DNA from: Hydrogenothermaceae bacterium
GTDB taxonomy: Bacteria > Aquificota > Aquificia > Aquificales > Hydrogenothermaceae
Assembly: GCA_026418455.1 (NCBI GenBank)
Contig: JAOABH010000008.1
Coordinates: forward strand, 1-64,000
DNA length: 64,000 nucleotides
Direction: 5' to 3'
A model generated the notes under the pieces. It saw nothing but the letters and a program-made list of their open reading frames with translations. It did not search any database and was not told where the DNA came from. Below, piece after piece: positions 35,804 through 45,135 of the stretch. The position numbers and the translations under genes are program-made. The stretch's first letter is position 1, and the number at the start of each line of letters is the position of its first letter.

Positions 35804-36025
35804 ATGCCGTTAACAATAACAAGAGAGATGATAGAAAAAGACCCATTTTTTAGGAAAGGTAAAGAGGAAGGGTTGAAAGAGGGAGTAGAGGAAGCTTATA
35901 AGAAAAACATAATAAAATTATATACAAAAAAATCTTTTACTCCAGGAGAAATAGCAGAAGTTTTAGACATTTCCGTTGATGTTGTTATAAAAACATTGGA
36001 AGAAAGAGGTTACAAGGTAAAATAA
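35804..36025 (+). CDS. Small charged protein with HTH-like end, unknown
   Basis: A 73-residue protein. I start at the ATG at 35804, behind GGAGGAAAAC, instead of the track's 35720, which only extends into nuoF. Residues 14-30 hold a 'RKGKEEGLKEGVEEAYKKN' charged helix like that seen near the ends of PD-(D/E)XK Rpn/transposase-type proteins. The C-terminus 'SFTPGEIAEVLDISVDVVI' looks like a helix-turn-helix. It could be a free-standing relic of such a tail or a small regulator. I do not assign a function. It lies between nuoF and nadA. Confidence 0.6.
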   Translation: MPLTITREMIEKDPFFRKGKEEGLKEGVEEAYKKNIIKLYTKKSFTPGEIAEVLDISVDVVIKTLEERGYKVK

Positions 36026-36040
36026 AAAGAGGAGATGTTG

Positions 36041-36973
36041 ATGGTAGTAGTTTCAGAGAGTTTAGTAGATAAGATTAACAGATTAAGGAAGGAGAAAAAT
36101 GCAGTTATACTGGCTCATTACTATCAACGAGGTGAGATACAGGATATTGCTGATTATATAGGAGATTCTTTGGAGCTTGCGAAGAAAGCTCAAAATACAG
36201 ATGCAGATATGATAGTCTTCTGTGGTGTGAGATTTATGGCTGAAACAGCAAAAATATTAAATCCAGATAAGAAAGTATTACATCCAAATCCGGAAAGTGG
36301 CTGTCCGATGGCAGATATGGCTACAGTAGAGAGAGTTTCAAAGTTAAAACAGCAGTATCCAGATGCTGTTGTTGTGTCATATATCAACACAAATGCAGAT
36401 GTTAAAACTGTCTCAGATATAATTGTAACATCGAGAAATGCTGTAAAGGTTGTTAAATCTCTTGATGCTAAGAGGATTATTTTTGTTCCAGATCAATTTT
36501 TAGGAGGATATATAGCTAAACAAGTTCCGGAGAAGGAATTTATACTGTGGAAAGGTTTTTGTCCTCCTCACTTTAATTTATCAAAAGAGGCACTTTTAGA
36601 GTTAAAAAGAAAGTATCCAGATGCAAAAATAGCTGTTCATCCGGAGTGTAATACTGATACTGTTGAAATTGCTGACTTTGTAGGTTCAACTACACAGATA
36701 ATAGAGTTTGCAACTACGTGTGATAGTGATGTTGTTATCATAGGGACAGAAGTAGGTATCGAGCATACGTTGAAAAAGAAAAATCCAAATAAGAAGTATG
36801 TTTTTCCTCAAGCTGCAGATTACTGTGGAGCAGTTCATTGCTGTGATATGAAGAAAAACACCTTGGATAAGGTAGCTCAGGTTTTAGAAGAAGAGATTAA
36901 CGAGGTAATCTTACCTGAGGAAGTAATAGAAAAGGCAAGAATACCTCTTGAAAGGATGTTAGAACTTAGTTAA
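36041..36973 (+). CDS. nadA: Quinolinate synthase
   Basis: Condenses iminoaspartate with dihydroxyacetone phosphate to quinolinate for NAD. The [4Fe-4S] ligand cysteines fall in 'IVFCGVRFMAETAK' near residue 80, 'AVHPECNTDTVE' and 'DYCGAVHCCDMKKN'. 'ILAHYYQRGEIQDIADYIGDSLELAK' is the N-terminal signature. Two ATGs are available (36035, 36041); GAGGAG is better spaced for 36041, giving 310 residues. Its stop overlaps convergent glnE by 15 bp. Confidence 0.95.
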   Translation: MVVVSESLVDKINRLRKEKNAVILAHYYQRGEIQDIADYIGDSLELAKKAQNTDADMIVFCGVRFMAETAKILNPDKKVLHPNPESGCPMADMATVERVSKLKQQYPDAVVVSYINTNADVKTVSDIIVTSRNAVKVVKSLDAKRIIFVPDQFLGGYIAKQVPEKEFILWKGFCPPHFNLSKEALLELKRKYPDAKIAVHPECNTDTVEIADFVGSTTQIIEFATTCDSDVVIIGTEVGIEHTLKKKNPNKKYVFPQAADYCGAVHCCDMKKNTLDKVAQVLEEEINEVILPEEVIEKARIPLERMLELS

Positions 36974-39676
36974 GGATTTTAAAAACTCTCTTCTTATACG
37001 GTCTTTAATAGATTTTATCTTTTGCCAGAAGGTGTTTGTGTCCATATCAAATGTAGACGCAACTCTTCTGGTTATTTCGTTATCTAAATTTAGTTTTGAA
37101 CTTGAGCTTCCCTTTACCATCCGAAGTCTTGTCTCTACCTCTCTCAAAAATAGGTAGTCATCTATAAGCTCCGGTTTAAAGTCAAGAATACCTTCTAAGA
37201 TATTTGTTTTTCTTATTTTATTTTTTAGATAAAATGTTTGGACCATAAATTCTATATCCGTTATTCCCCCTTTACCTAATTTGATATCTAAAATATTTTG
37301 AGATTCACCTGCCAAACTTTCTAACTTAAACCTCATATCAAACATCTCATCTATGAAACTTTTGTTAATCTCTTTTGAGAAAATAAATTCTGCTATTATC
37401 TCCTCAAATTTCTCCATAACTTCTTTGCTACCTGTAATATACCTTGCCTTTGTCCAAGCAAGTATCTCCCAAACTCTTGCTTCTTTCTCAAAGTAATTTC
37501 TATAAAACTCCAAGGAAGGTGATAACTCTCCAGATCTGCCGTAAGGTCTAAGTCTTAAATCTATCTGATAAAGCTGTCCTTCTTTTGTTAATGTTGTTAA
37601 GTCTGAAACTATCTTTTGAGGAACTTTTATGTATCTATATTTAGTATCTTCATCTTTGAAGACAAAAATAAGATCAAGGTCTGACCCTACATTCATTTCT
37701 CTACTACCAAGTTTTCCAAGTCCGTATATTACAAAATCTTTTCCTTCATTTAAGTTATAGAGATTCTCTAATGTAAAATCTGCAAAATTTGATAGGATGT
37801 TATTTAACCTTTTAACTCTACTGATAGAACTGTATATTTTAAAACTTGATAAATAGTTAAGAGTTGCTAAAACTTCCACTATCTTTTTTAATTTCTTGAG
37901 TTTGTCAACCTGATTATCAACTTTTATATTCTTTATCTCTCTGTAAAAATCTTCTCTATTCTCATATAATTTAGGTGAGGAAAATGCTATGTCTATTATT
38001 TCATTATCTTTTGACATTATATCTGTTATATAGTCTGAGCTTTTTGCAACATTCAGTATAAATTCAATAAGTTTTACATTTTGAGCCATTGCTGTTGTTA
38101 TGAGTCTGTATATATTTCCGAAAACAAAGAATTTATGTATATTTACCAGAAAACTATGTTTATCAGTTATCTTTTTAAATTCTTCTTCTAACACTTTTAG
38201 AAAGTTTATGAGAGATTTTTTATCATTTTCGGAAAGTAATATATATTCCTCTGATTTATAAATCTCATCTATTAATATTAGAGCCTGTTTTGGGTCTTTA
38301 AATCCTATCTGTGAGAGATATTCTATAGCCTGTTCTTCATTATTATGGGTTATAACGAAAAGTTGTAAAGGTGTATACTCTTCTGCTGGTTTTTCTCCAC
38401 CTATACTTTCAAATATCTGTTTTACTTTCTTACGATAGTTTTCAAAAATTTGGAGAAACTCTTCTGTAGAGGAAAATCCCATCTTTTGAGCATACTCTTC
38501 TACATTCTTATAGTAAAAAAGCTGAGTTTGGATACAGTTTTTTAGTTGGATTATATGTTCTAATTTTCTATAAAAGATGTAAGCTTCTTCCAATACTTTG
38601 CCATCTTCCTGTGGTATTATACCTTTTTCTACTAATTTTCTTAGAGCTTTTATAGTTCTCCTTTCTCTCAGAGATTGGTCTGTCCCTCCGTGTAGTAACT
38701 GAAATATCTGGACTGTAAACTCTATCTCTCTTATACCTCCTTCACTTTTCTTTATATCAACCTCTGTAAACGGATGTTTTTTTGAATGTTCTTCTATAAG
38801 TTTTTTCATGGAAAGAATCTCATCTATTATCTCCTTTGATATACTTTTCCTATAAACAAAAGGTGTTATGATATTCAAAAACTCCTTGGATACTTTTTCA
38901 TCTCCTGCAGCGTGTCTTGCCTTTATTAACATATGTCTTTCCCAAGTTCTACCTACAGACCAGTAGTAGTTTTCTATAAAAGGTAAACTGTAAGCAAGAA
39001 GCCCTCTCTTTCCTTCAGGTCTTAGATCAAGGTCAACATTCCAACATACTCCTTCAGAGTTTCTCTTGGTTAAGTAAAGATTTACATCTGTGAATACTTT
39101 AGTAAAGAACTCCCTGTTTGTAATTCCTCCTGTTGTGTTTCCTTCAGAGAGGTATATATACATAACATCTACATCGGAGTAGTAGTTAAGGTCTGTTCCT
39201 CCATGCTTGCCTAAAGCTATAACGGATCCGCCTACTGGTTCTGAGGTAGCTTCGTCTATGGGAGTTCCAAATTTAGCAGTATATTTGTTATAGCTTCTTT
39301 GGTAAGCTGACTCAAAGCACGCATCTGCAAGATATGAGTATTCCTCTGTTAAGTCCAAGAGGCTATTTTTATTCCTTATATCCTTTGCAACTATCCTTGC
39401 AAAATGTTTCATCTTAAAATATGTTAAATCTCTTATAAAGTTGTCTTCCGATGGGGTATCAACTAATTTTAGGGCTTCTTCAATTAATTTAGACCTTCCA
39501 TATAGAGGTTTATTTAGATTTTCATATATATAGAAGAGTTCCTCCGGATGTCTAAATAGAAAATCATATATACATGATGAGTAGTTTGCCAACTCTTCAA
39601 GTAGTGTTCTTTGGTCATGATTTAATGATTTTAAAAAATCAGCCTTTAAAGTCTCAAATTTAAATAGAATTGACAT
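36959..39676 (-). CDS. glnE: Bifunctional glutamine synthetase adenylyltransferase/deadenylase
   Basis: Controls glutamine synthetase by adding and removing AMP. Two nucleotidyltransferase domains are clear: 'VIALGKHGGTDLNYYSDVD' near residue 150 and 'VIYGLGKLGSREMNVGSDLD' near 650, each with the GS-x-D-x-D type metal site. 'GGIREIEFTVQIFQL' and 'GGITDIEFMVQTFYL' are the paired later motifs. I start at the ATG at 39676 (905 residues), behind TATGGAG, instead of the track's 39751. No glnA or glnB is in the window. Confidence 0.94.
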   Translation of the reverse strand: MSILFKFETLKADFLKSLNHDQRTLLEELANYSSCIYDFLFRHPEELFYIYENLNKPLYGRSKLIEEALKLVDTPSEDNFIRDLTYFKMKHFARIVAKDIRNKNSLLDLTEEYSYLADACFESAYQRSYNKYTAKFGTPIDEATSEPVGGSVIALGKHGGTDLNYYSDVDVMYIYLSEGNTTGGITNREFFTKVFTDVNLYLTKRNSEGVCWNVDLDLRPEGKRGLLAYSLPFIENYYWSVGRTWERHMLIKARHAAGDEKVSKEFLNIITPFVYRKSISKEIIDEILSMKKLIEEHSKKHPFTEVDIKKSEGGIREIEFTVQIFQLLHGGTDQSLRERRTIKALRKLVEKGIIPQEDGKVLEEAYIFYRKLEHIIQLKNCIQTQLFYYKNVEEYAQKMGFSSTEEFLQIFENYRKKVKQIFESIGGEKPAEEYTPLQLFVITHNNEEQAIEYLSQIGFKDPKQALILIDEIYKSEEYILLSENDKKSLINFLKVLEEEFKKITDKHSFLVNIHKFFVFGNIYRLITTAMAQNVKLIEFILNVAKSSDYITDIMSKDNEIIDIAFSSPKLYENREDFYREIKNIKVDNQVDKLKKLKKIVEVLATLNYLSSFKIYSSISRVKRLNNILSNFADFTLENLYNLNEGKDFVIYGLGKLGSREMNVGSDLDLIFVFKDEDTKYRYIKVPQKIVSDLTTLTKEGQLYQIDLRLRPYGRSGELSPSLEFYRNYFEKEARVWEILAWTKARYITGSKEVMEKFEEIIAEFIFSKEINKSFIDEMFDMRFKLESLAGESQNILDIKLGKGGITDIEFMVQTFYLKNKIRKTNILEGILDFKPELIDDYLFLREVETRLRMVKGSSSSKLNLDNEITRRVASTFDMDTNTFWQKIKSIKDRIRREFLKSLTKF

Positions 39677-39736
39677 GTTTTCTCCATAATTAGTTATTGT
39701 ATAATATTTTATCAAAACTCTTTTTGAAGAGGTTAA

Positions 39737-40780
39737 ATGGATAGCCGACATTCAATTTTTTTAAACATAAAATATATCTACTTTGCTACTGTAATTCTGC
39801 TCCTGATATCTTCCTGTGAAAAAAAGAGAGAAAAAGATACTGTTGAGTATCTACAGTATAGAATTAACTATATAGTTAATCAGACAAGTAAATCTATAGT
39901 CACAGTTTACACGAAGGGGTCTGAAAATGTAAAGCTTTTACCGGGAAATCAGTTTGACGATGAGTCTGTAGGTTCTGGATTTGTTTTCAAGAAAGATTTT
40001 AAATATATATATGTGGTAACAAACTCCCATGTTATAGAGAAATCAAAAAATATAAAAGTCAAGTTCTATAATGGACGATGGTATAAAGCTGAGCTTGTTG
40101 GGAAAGATGATAAGATAGATATTGCAGTATTAAGGATACCTCTGAATAATCATCTTAGAGATGTATATCCTTTAAAAATGGCAGATAGGGAATCTATAAG
40201 GGTTGGGAACTTTGTCCTTGCAGCAGGTAGTCCCTATAATCTTGGAATATCCTATACCTTTGGTATTGTTTCAGCTTTGGACAGAGATGTAGGTATATCA
40301 CAATTTGAAGGATACATTCAAACAGATGCACCAATAAATCCCGGAGATTCCGGAGGTCCACTACTTGATATGAATGGTAGAGTTATCGGAATGAATATTG
40401 CTACTGTACAGACAGGACAAGGTTTAGGTTTTGCTATTCCTGTTGATATTTTGAAGTACGTGACAAATCAACTTGTAAAGTATGGTAAAGTAGATAGAGG
40501 TTTTATAGGTATTACGGTAGATGATCTATCAGAAGACATTATGGAGAAACTACATATAGAAAACGGTGTCATAGTTATAAAGGTTCAAAAAAATAGTCCT
40601 GCTATGAAGGCAGGAATAAAATCTGGAGATATAATACTAAAAGTTAACTCAGAGTTAATTAAAGATACAAAAAGATTTAATAGGATACTTCTTGAGATAA
40701 AGTCTGGACAGTTTATAGAGTTTGAGATATTAAGAAATGGCCATAAAATTACGATAAGTTTAATAACAGAAAAAAGTTAA
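39737..40780 (+). CDS. HtrA/Deg-type serine protease, predicted lipoprotein
   Basis: A periplasmic quality-control protease. Catalytic His in 'TNSHVIEKS', Asp in 'DKIDIAVLRI' and Ser in 'NPGDSGGPLLD' complete the triad. One PDZ domain follows ('GFIGITVDDLSEDIMEKL...SPAMKAGIKSGDIILKV'). The N-terminus 'IYFATVILLLISSCEKK' ends in a lipobox (LISSC), so it should be lipid-anchored, unlike the soluble DegP or membrane-anchored DegS. GAAGAGG precedes the ATG. It lies 51 bp before a sigma factor gene, on the same strand. Confidence 0.9.
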   Translation: MDSRHSIFLNIKYIYFATVILLLISSCEKKREKDTVEYLQYRINYIVNQTSKSIVTVYTKGSENVKLLPGNQFDDESVGSGFVFKKDFKYIYVVTNSHVIEKSKNIKVKFYNGRWYKAELVGKDDKIDIAVLRIPLNNHLRDVYPLKMADRESIRVGNFVLAAGSPYNLGISYTFGIVSALDRDVGISQFEGYIQTDAPINPGDSGGPLLDMNGRVIGMNIATVQTGQGLGFAIPVDILKYVTNQLVKYGKVDRGFIGITVDDLSEDIMEKLHIENGVIVIKVQKNSPAMKAGIKSGDIILKVNSELIKDTKRFNRILLEIKSGQFIEFEILRNGHKITISLITEKS

Positions 40781-40831
40781 TGTTTGACAACTTGTATAGG
40801 GGTGAGAGAGAATATTTATAAGGGGTGATTT

Positions 40832-41689
40832 ATGAAAAGATTTAGATATGAAGAAGGTGTAGATTACTATATAAAATCTATATACAAGATTCCTTTACTG
40901 ACTGTTGAGGAGGAGGAGGAAGTTCTTAAGAAAGTGAAAGAAGGAGACAGAGATGCCCTATCTAAACTTATTAAATCAAATTTAAGGTTCGTTATAAATA
41001 TAGCTAAAAGATATGCAGGATATAACATCCCATTTCAAGATATAATCTCAGCCGGAAATCTTGGACTGATAGAGGCAGCTAAGAGATATGACCCTTCAAG
41101 AGGTGTGAAGTTTATATCATATGCAGTTTGGTGGATAAAACAGTCTATACATCAGCTTATAAATAATCAAGGAGATGTTATAAGAAAACCGGATAAAATG
41201 CAAAGTTTAGCTACAAAAATAGATACAATCTATAACAAATTTAAAGAGGAAAATTATAGAGAACCTACAGTTGAAGATATCTTTGAATACCTTAAAAAAG
41301 AGGGATTTGAGATAGATTTTGAAACAGTAAAAAATTACATTTTAAATAAAAAGTTATTTGTATCTATCGATGAACCGATAAACTCAAATGGGGAGGATTT
41401 ATACTTTGAAGATATTCTGTCTTTGAGGGGAACAGAAGATGTAGAAGAAGATATAGTTAAGGAAGACCTTGAAAGATTAATAAAGGAGATGTTAGAAACC
41501 CTCTCTGAGAGAGAGAAGAAAATATTCATACATAGGTACGGTCTATTTGGAGAGGAGCCAAAAACTTTAAGTGAAGTGGGACAGATAGTTGGGATATCCA
41601 GAGAAAGGGTAAGACAGATAGAGTCAAGATTACTAAAAAAATTGAGAAAATTGGCTATGAAAAGAAGTTTAAGAGACCTTATATCCTGA
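40832..41689 (+). CDS. Sigma-70 family factor (group 2-like)
   Basis: A 285-residue sigma factor lacking region 1.1. Region 1.2 ('VDYYIKSIYKIPLLTVEEE') is followed by region 2 ('SNLRFVINIAKRYAGYNIPFQDIISAGNLGLIEAAKRYDPSRGVKFISYAVWWIKQSI'), region 3 and region 4.2 ('TLSEVGQIVGISRERVRQIESRLLKKLRKL'). It resembles RpoD-related alternative factors; the RpoH-specific box is not seen. It may serve stress or heat response, given the HtrA gene just upstream, but that is inference. AAGGGG precedes the ATG. The stop overlaps convergent ubiD by 11 bp. Confidence 0.9.
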   Translation: MKRFRYEEGVDYYIKSIYKIPLLTVEEEEEVLKKVKEGDRDALSKLIKSNLRFVINIAKRYAGYNIPFQDIISAGNLGLIEAAKRYDPSRGVKFISYAVWWIKQSIHQLINNQGDVIRKPDKMQSLATKIDTIYNKFKEENYREPTVEDIFEYLKKEGFEIDFETVKNYILNKKLFVSIDEPINSNGEDLYFEDILSLRGTEDVEEDIVKEDLERLIKEMLETLSEREKKIFIHRYGLFGEEPKTLSEVGQIVGISRERVRQIESRLLKKLRKLAMKRSLRDLIS

Positions 41690-43502
41690 TAATTTGAAAT
41701 TTTTTTAAAAATTCATCATCAACATCTATAACTTTTCTATCCATTAGAGAGTGTATAACTTCTTTATTACAGAAAACATCTTCCGGCCACTCTCTTTTGT
41801 ACCCATCTATTTCAGATTTTCCAGTTGCATCTACTCCCCATATCTCTTCTATCCATACATCATGTAGTGAGTCTATATTGTTTGTGACTCTCCAGATAAG
41901 CATATAGGGATTGTTAAGATCGTTATCTTTTTCATCTACAAAAATTACTATTCTTAAATATCTACTGAATTTTTTTAGTTTTTCAAAAATAATTCTAACC
42001 GGTTTTGTTTTATTGACAGATATAACGGTTATAGGATTTGCAGTTTCTATCATATACTGTTTTAGTCCTGTTATATCCGGGTCTAACTCTTTAATCATAT
42101 CAAAAACTGTTTCATCATCTAAAACTTCAACCGTTTTTTCTACTTCACCACCTGTTGCATCTACTCCTAATTTCCCTCCAACTAACTCTTCATAACTTGC
42201 ATGGTCAAGTTGATCTACTATTCCTTCTGTGATTAGAAAAGATTTTTCGGTTAATCTGTTTAGTATATGTTGAGCTATTCTGTAGTAATCTGTAAGTGGT
42301 GGTGCATCTTTATTTACAAAGATGGCATGTTTTAAAAAGCTCATCTGTCCTACTCCCCAGAGAGCATGCATAATCTGTTTAGAATGTCCCTTGTATCTTG
42401 GGGATATCTTGGCTATTAGTAAGTTATGGAAACATCCATTTTCTGGCATATGATAGTCTATTAAATCAGGAGCAGTTGTCCTTAAAAGAGGTAGAAATAT
42501 CCTCTCTGTAGCCCATCCCATATATTTATCTTCTAAAGGTGGTTTTCCAACCACAGTTGCCATATATATAGGATTTTTTCTAATTGTTATAGCTTTAACG
42601 GTCATAACAGGAAAATTTTCTACCGGTGTGTAATATCCGGTATGGTCCCCAAAAGGTCCTTCTGGATGAAACTCGTTAGGATCTATCTCTCCTTCTATCA
42701 CTATGTCTAAATCATGAGGTATGTATATATCGTTGGTTATACTTTTTACAAGAATAGGGTTTTCTTCCCGTATGAAGCCGTATAGTAGTAATTCAAATAT
42801 CTTAGGAGGTAATGGTGCTTGACCACACCAAAAGTATAATGGATCTCCGCCTATTCCTATTGATATTGGCATCTTTTTACCTGCTTTTTTATACTCATTA
42901 AAAAAATGAGATCCATCTTTATGTATCTGCCAGTGGATTATGAGTTTATCCTTTGAGAGTTTCTGTAATCTGTATAGTCCTAAATTCTGAAACTGTCCGT
43001 CTATAGAGATTGTGTATATCTGTCCTGCTGTTATGAATTTGCCCCCATCTTTTTCCCATGTTTTCAATATAGGAATTACATCAAGGTTAACTTTATCCTC
43101 TTTGTATATAATCTCTTGACATTCCCCTCTTTTTTTTGACCTTTTAGGGAAGGCATTCTTAACTTTGAAAAGCTTTGATAAGGTTGATAATTTCTCGTAT
43201 AGAGAAGATGGAGGTTTAATGTGAAGAATTTCTTCAATATCTTTTGCTATTCTGTCTGGATGTTTACCGAATATAAACTCCGTTATTTCAAAATTCGCAA
43301 AACAGTTCATAACTACGGGTATGTCATATTTTATGTTCTCTTTTCTGTCTATGGGATTTTTAAAGAGTAATATCTTTGAGTTATCTTTTTTAACCTCTAT
43401 ATACGCAATATGTGGAATCTCAAGGTTTACATCAAGAGGTTCCTTTATTACCTTTACAAAACCTTTATCTTCTGCCTTTTTTAAAAATTCTGATAAATTC
43501 AT
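41679..43502 (-). CDS. ubiD: UbiD-family prenylated-FMN decarboxylase
   Basis: A 607-residue UbiD protein. 'WATERIFLPLLRTTAPDLIDYHMPENGCFHNLLIAKI' and 'EFHPEGPFGDHTGYYTPVENFPV' are the central family blocks holding prFMN, metal and the catalytic E-R-E residues, and 'GIGGDPLYFWCGQAPLPP' is the earlier block. In the family it decarboxylates aromatic acids in ubiquinone or menaquinone synthesis; the latter is likelier in this group, but not shown. The prenyltransferase partner UbiX is not in the window. It is last in the six-gene sbcD-metF-yjbQ-phhB run. Confidence 0.9.
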   Translation of the reverse strand: MNLSEFLKKAEDKGFVKVIKEPLDVNLEIPHIAYIEVKKDNSKILLFKNPIDRKENIKYDIPVVMNCFANFEITEFIFGKHPDRIAKDIEEILHIKPPSSLYEKLSTLSKLFKVKNAFPKRSKKRGECQEIIYKEDKVNLDVIPILKTWEKDGGKFITAGQIYTISIDGQFQNLGLYRLQKLSKDKLIIHWQIHKDGSHFFNEYKKAGKKMPISIGIGGDPLYFWCGQAPLPPKIFELLLYGFIREENPILVKSITNDIYIPHDLDIVIEGEIDPNEFHPEGPFGDHTGYYTPVENFPVMTVKAITIRKNPIYMATVVGKPPLEDKYMGWATERIFLPLLRTTAPDLIDYHMPENGCFHNLLIAKISPRYKGHSKQIMHALWGVGQMSFLKHAIFVNKDAPPLTDYYRIAQHILNRLTEKSFLITEGIVDQLDHASYEELVGGKLGVDATGGEVEKTVEVLDDETVFDMIKELDPDITGLKQYMIETANPITVISVNKTKPVRIIFEKLKKFSRYLRIVIFVDEKDNDLNNPYMLIWRVTNNIDSLHDVWIEEIWGVDATGKSEIDGYKREWPEDVFCNKEVIHSLMDRKVIDVDDEFLKKFQIIRI

Positions 43503-43807
43503 TCACTATTTTCTTGGAAAAACTGTTCTATTTTTTTTGCAAGGTCTATATCGGCTTTCGTTATACCATTTTCACTGTGGGTGGTTGTAGATATGGTCAC
43601 TGTCTTTGTAGCTGTGTGGAATATTATGTCCGGATGGTGATTGGTTTCTTCTATACATTTGGCAACATGTTTTAGAAATTGTGTGATCTTTTGCCAGTCC
43701 TCTATGTAATACCTTGCAGTTATACACTTAAATTCTTTTTTCCAATTATTTAAATCTTTTAACTCTGTCTTTAACTCTTCTTCTGTTAATGTTTTTTTGT
43801 TTTCCAT
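43499..43807 (-). CDS. phhB: Pterin-4a-carbinolamine dehydratase
   Basis: A 102-residue PCD/DCoH-family protein. 'YYIEDWQKITQFLKHVAKCIEETNHHPDIIFHTATKTVTISTTTHSENGITKAD' shows the paired active-site His ('NHHPD') and later His. It recycles the carbinolamine made by aromatic amino acid hydroxylases; none is seen here. PCD proteins without a hydroxylase have been linked to molybdopterin metabolism, which is possible here. It overlaps ubiD by four bases. Confidence 0.92.
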   Translation of the reverse strand: MENKKTLTEEELKTELKDLNNWKKEFKCITARYYIEDWQKITQFLKHVAKCIEETNHHPDIIFHTATKTVTISTTTHSENGITKADIDLAKKIEQFFQENSE

Positions 43808-43816
43808 AATACCACC

Positions 43817-44248
43817 CTAAATTCCTATAATCTTTATTATAACCCTCTTGGGTCTTTGTCCATCGTATTCCGCATAGAAAATTTCCTGCCAAGGTCCTAA
43901 GTCTAACTTACCTTCCGTTATAGGAAGAACTACCTGAAGGTGAGTGATTAAATTTTTTAGATGTGCATCTGCATTATCTTCTCCAGTAAGGTGATGTTTA
44001 TAATTTTCTCTAAATGGGGCTAACTTTTCCAGCCATTCCCATATATCTTGGTGAAGTCCCTCTTCATCATCTTGAATAAAAACGGAAGCGGTGAGATGCA
44101 TTGCTGAAACTAAACATAATCCTTCTTTAACGGATGATTTTTTAACAGCTTCTTTTATTTTATCAGTTATTCTTATAAGTTCCCTTCTGTTTTTTGTGTT
44201 AAATGTTATGTACTCTGTATAAACTTTAGTTATCCCTTCCTTAACCAT
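43817..44248 (-). CDS. yjbQ: YjbQ/UPF0047 family protein
   Basis: A 143-residue compact single-domain protein. '[35 protein letters not shown]' and '[28 protein letters not shown]' are the signatures. The His residues ('MHLTAS', '[15 protein letters not shown]') are the likely metal or substrate ligands. Reported activity in the family is a weak secondary thiamine phosphate synthase; the main role is unsettled. It lies ten bases before phhB. Confidence 0.92.
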   Translation of the reverse strand: MVKEGITKVYTEYITFNTKNRRELIRITDKIKEAVKKSSVKEGLCLVSAMHLTASVFIQDDEEGLHQDIWEWLEKLAPFRENYKHHLTGEDNADAHLKNLITHLQVVLPITEGKLDLGPWQEIFYAEYDGQRPKRVIIKIIGI

Positions 44249-44251
44249 GGC

Positions 44252-45127
44252 TTATTCCTGTATTAGATGTTTTATGTTTTCATATATCTTCAATGTTGCA
44301 TCTGATTTGTTTAGTGTGTAAAAGTGTAGTCCCTTAACATCGTTGTTTATTAAATCTACACACTGTATAGTAGCTATCTCTATACCGAGTTTTTTCATAT
44401 CTTCCGGGCTGTCTATAAACTTCTCAAACTTCTTAACTATCTCTTCTGGAATGGTTGCCCCACACATAGAAGCAAACTTTGATATCTGATTAAAGTTTGT
44501 AATGGGCATAATTCCTGCAATTATAGGTATGTTTATACCTGCTTTCTCACATCTCTCTAAAAATTGATAGAAGAATTTGTTATCAAAAAACATCTGTGTG
44601 ATTGAAAAATCTGCACCTGCTTCAACTTTCCTTTTGAAATTTAGAATATCTCTCTCTATGTTAGGGCTTTCCGGATGTTTTTCTGGATATGAGGCTACAG
44701 CTATGCAAAAGTAATCTTTAAAAGAATCTCTAATTAACCTTACAAGTCCATCTGCATGTTTACAACCTTTAAGTATCGTATCTTTTTGGTCTAATGGTAA
44801 ATCTCCCCGTAAGGCTAATATATTCTGTATTCCTATATCTTTATAATCAGAAAGTATCTCTAATATCTCCTGTTGGGTATGTGCTATACAGGTAAGATGT
44901 GCCATAACAGTTAATGAGGTCTCTTCGTGTATTTTCTTTACTATCTCCCTTGTCTTTTCTCTTGTTGATCCTCCAGCTCCGTATGTTACAGATACGAAAG
45001 TAGGATTTAGAGGCTGTAGTTCTTTTATTGTATTAAATAATTGATTTTTAGCTTCTTCTGTTTTTGGAGGAAAAAACTCAAAAGATATACTTACCTTTGT
45101 TTCTTTTAGCTTATCTATTATTTTCAT
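44252..45127 (-). CDS. metF: Methylenetetrahydrofolate reductase
   Basis: An FAD enzyme reducing 5,10-methylene-THF to 5-methyl-THF for methionine. '[14 protein letters not shown]' at the N-terminus with the catalytic Glu, '[14 protein letters not shown]', '[13 protein letters not shown]', 'ILALRGDLP' near 103 and '[22 protein letters not shown]' near 173 are diagnostic. The 291 residues are normal. It follows sbcD closely, and yjbQ follows it after three bases. Confidence 0.96.
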   Translation of the reverse strand: MKIIDKLKETKVSISFEFFPPKTEEAKNQLFNTIKELQPLNPTFVSVTYGAGGSTREKTREIVKKIHEETSLTVMAHLTCIAHTQQEILEILSDYKDIGIQNILALRGDLPLDQKDTILKGCKHADGLVRLIRDSFKDYFCIAVASYPEKHPESPNIERDILNFKRKVEAGADFSITQMFFDNKFFYQFLERCEKAGINIPIIAGIMPITNFNQISKFASMCGATIPEEIVKKFEKFIDSPEDMKKLGIEIATIQCVDLINNDVKGLHFYTLNKSDATLKIYENIKHLIQE

Positions 45128-45135
45128 AACTTCTC

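Noticed and set aside
39670-39705. TTGACA and TATAAT between glnE and the HtrA gene
   Set aside because: The spacer is 24 bp, too long for one promoter; the TATAAT alone may still be used.
40784-40789. TTGACA before the sigma factor gene
   Set aside because: No -10 box at 16-18 bp; the nearest AT-rich hexamer is 23 bp away.
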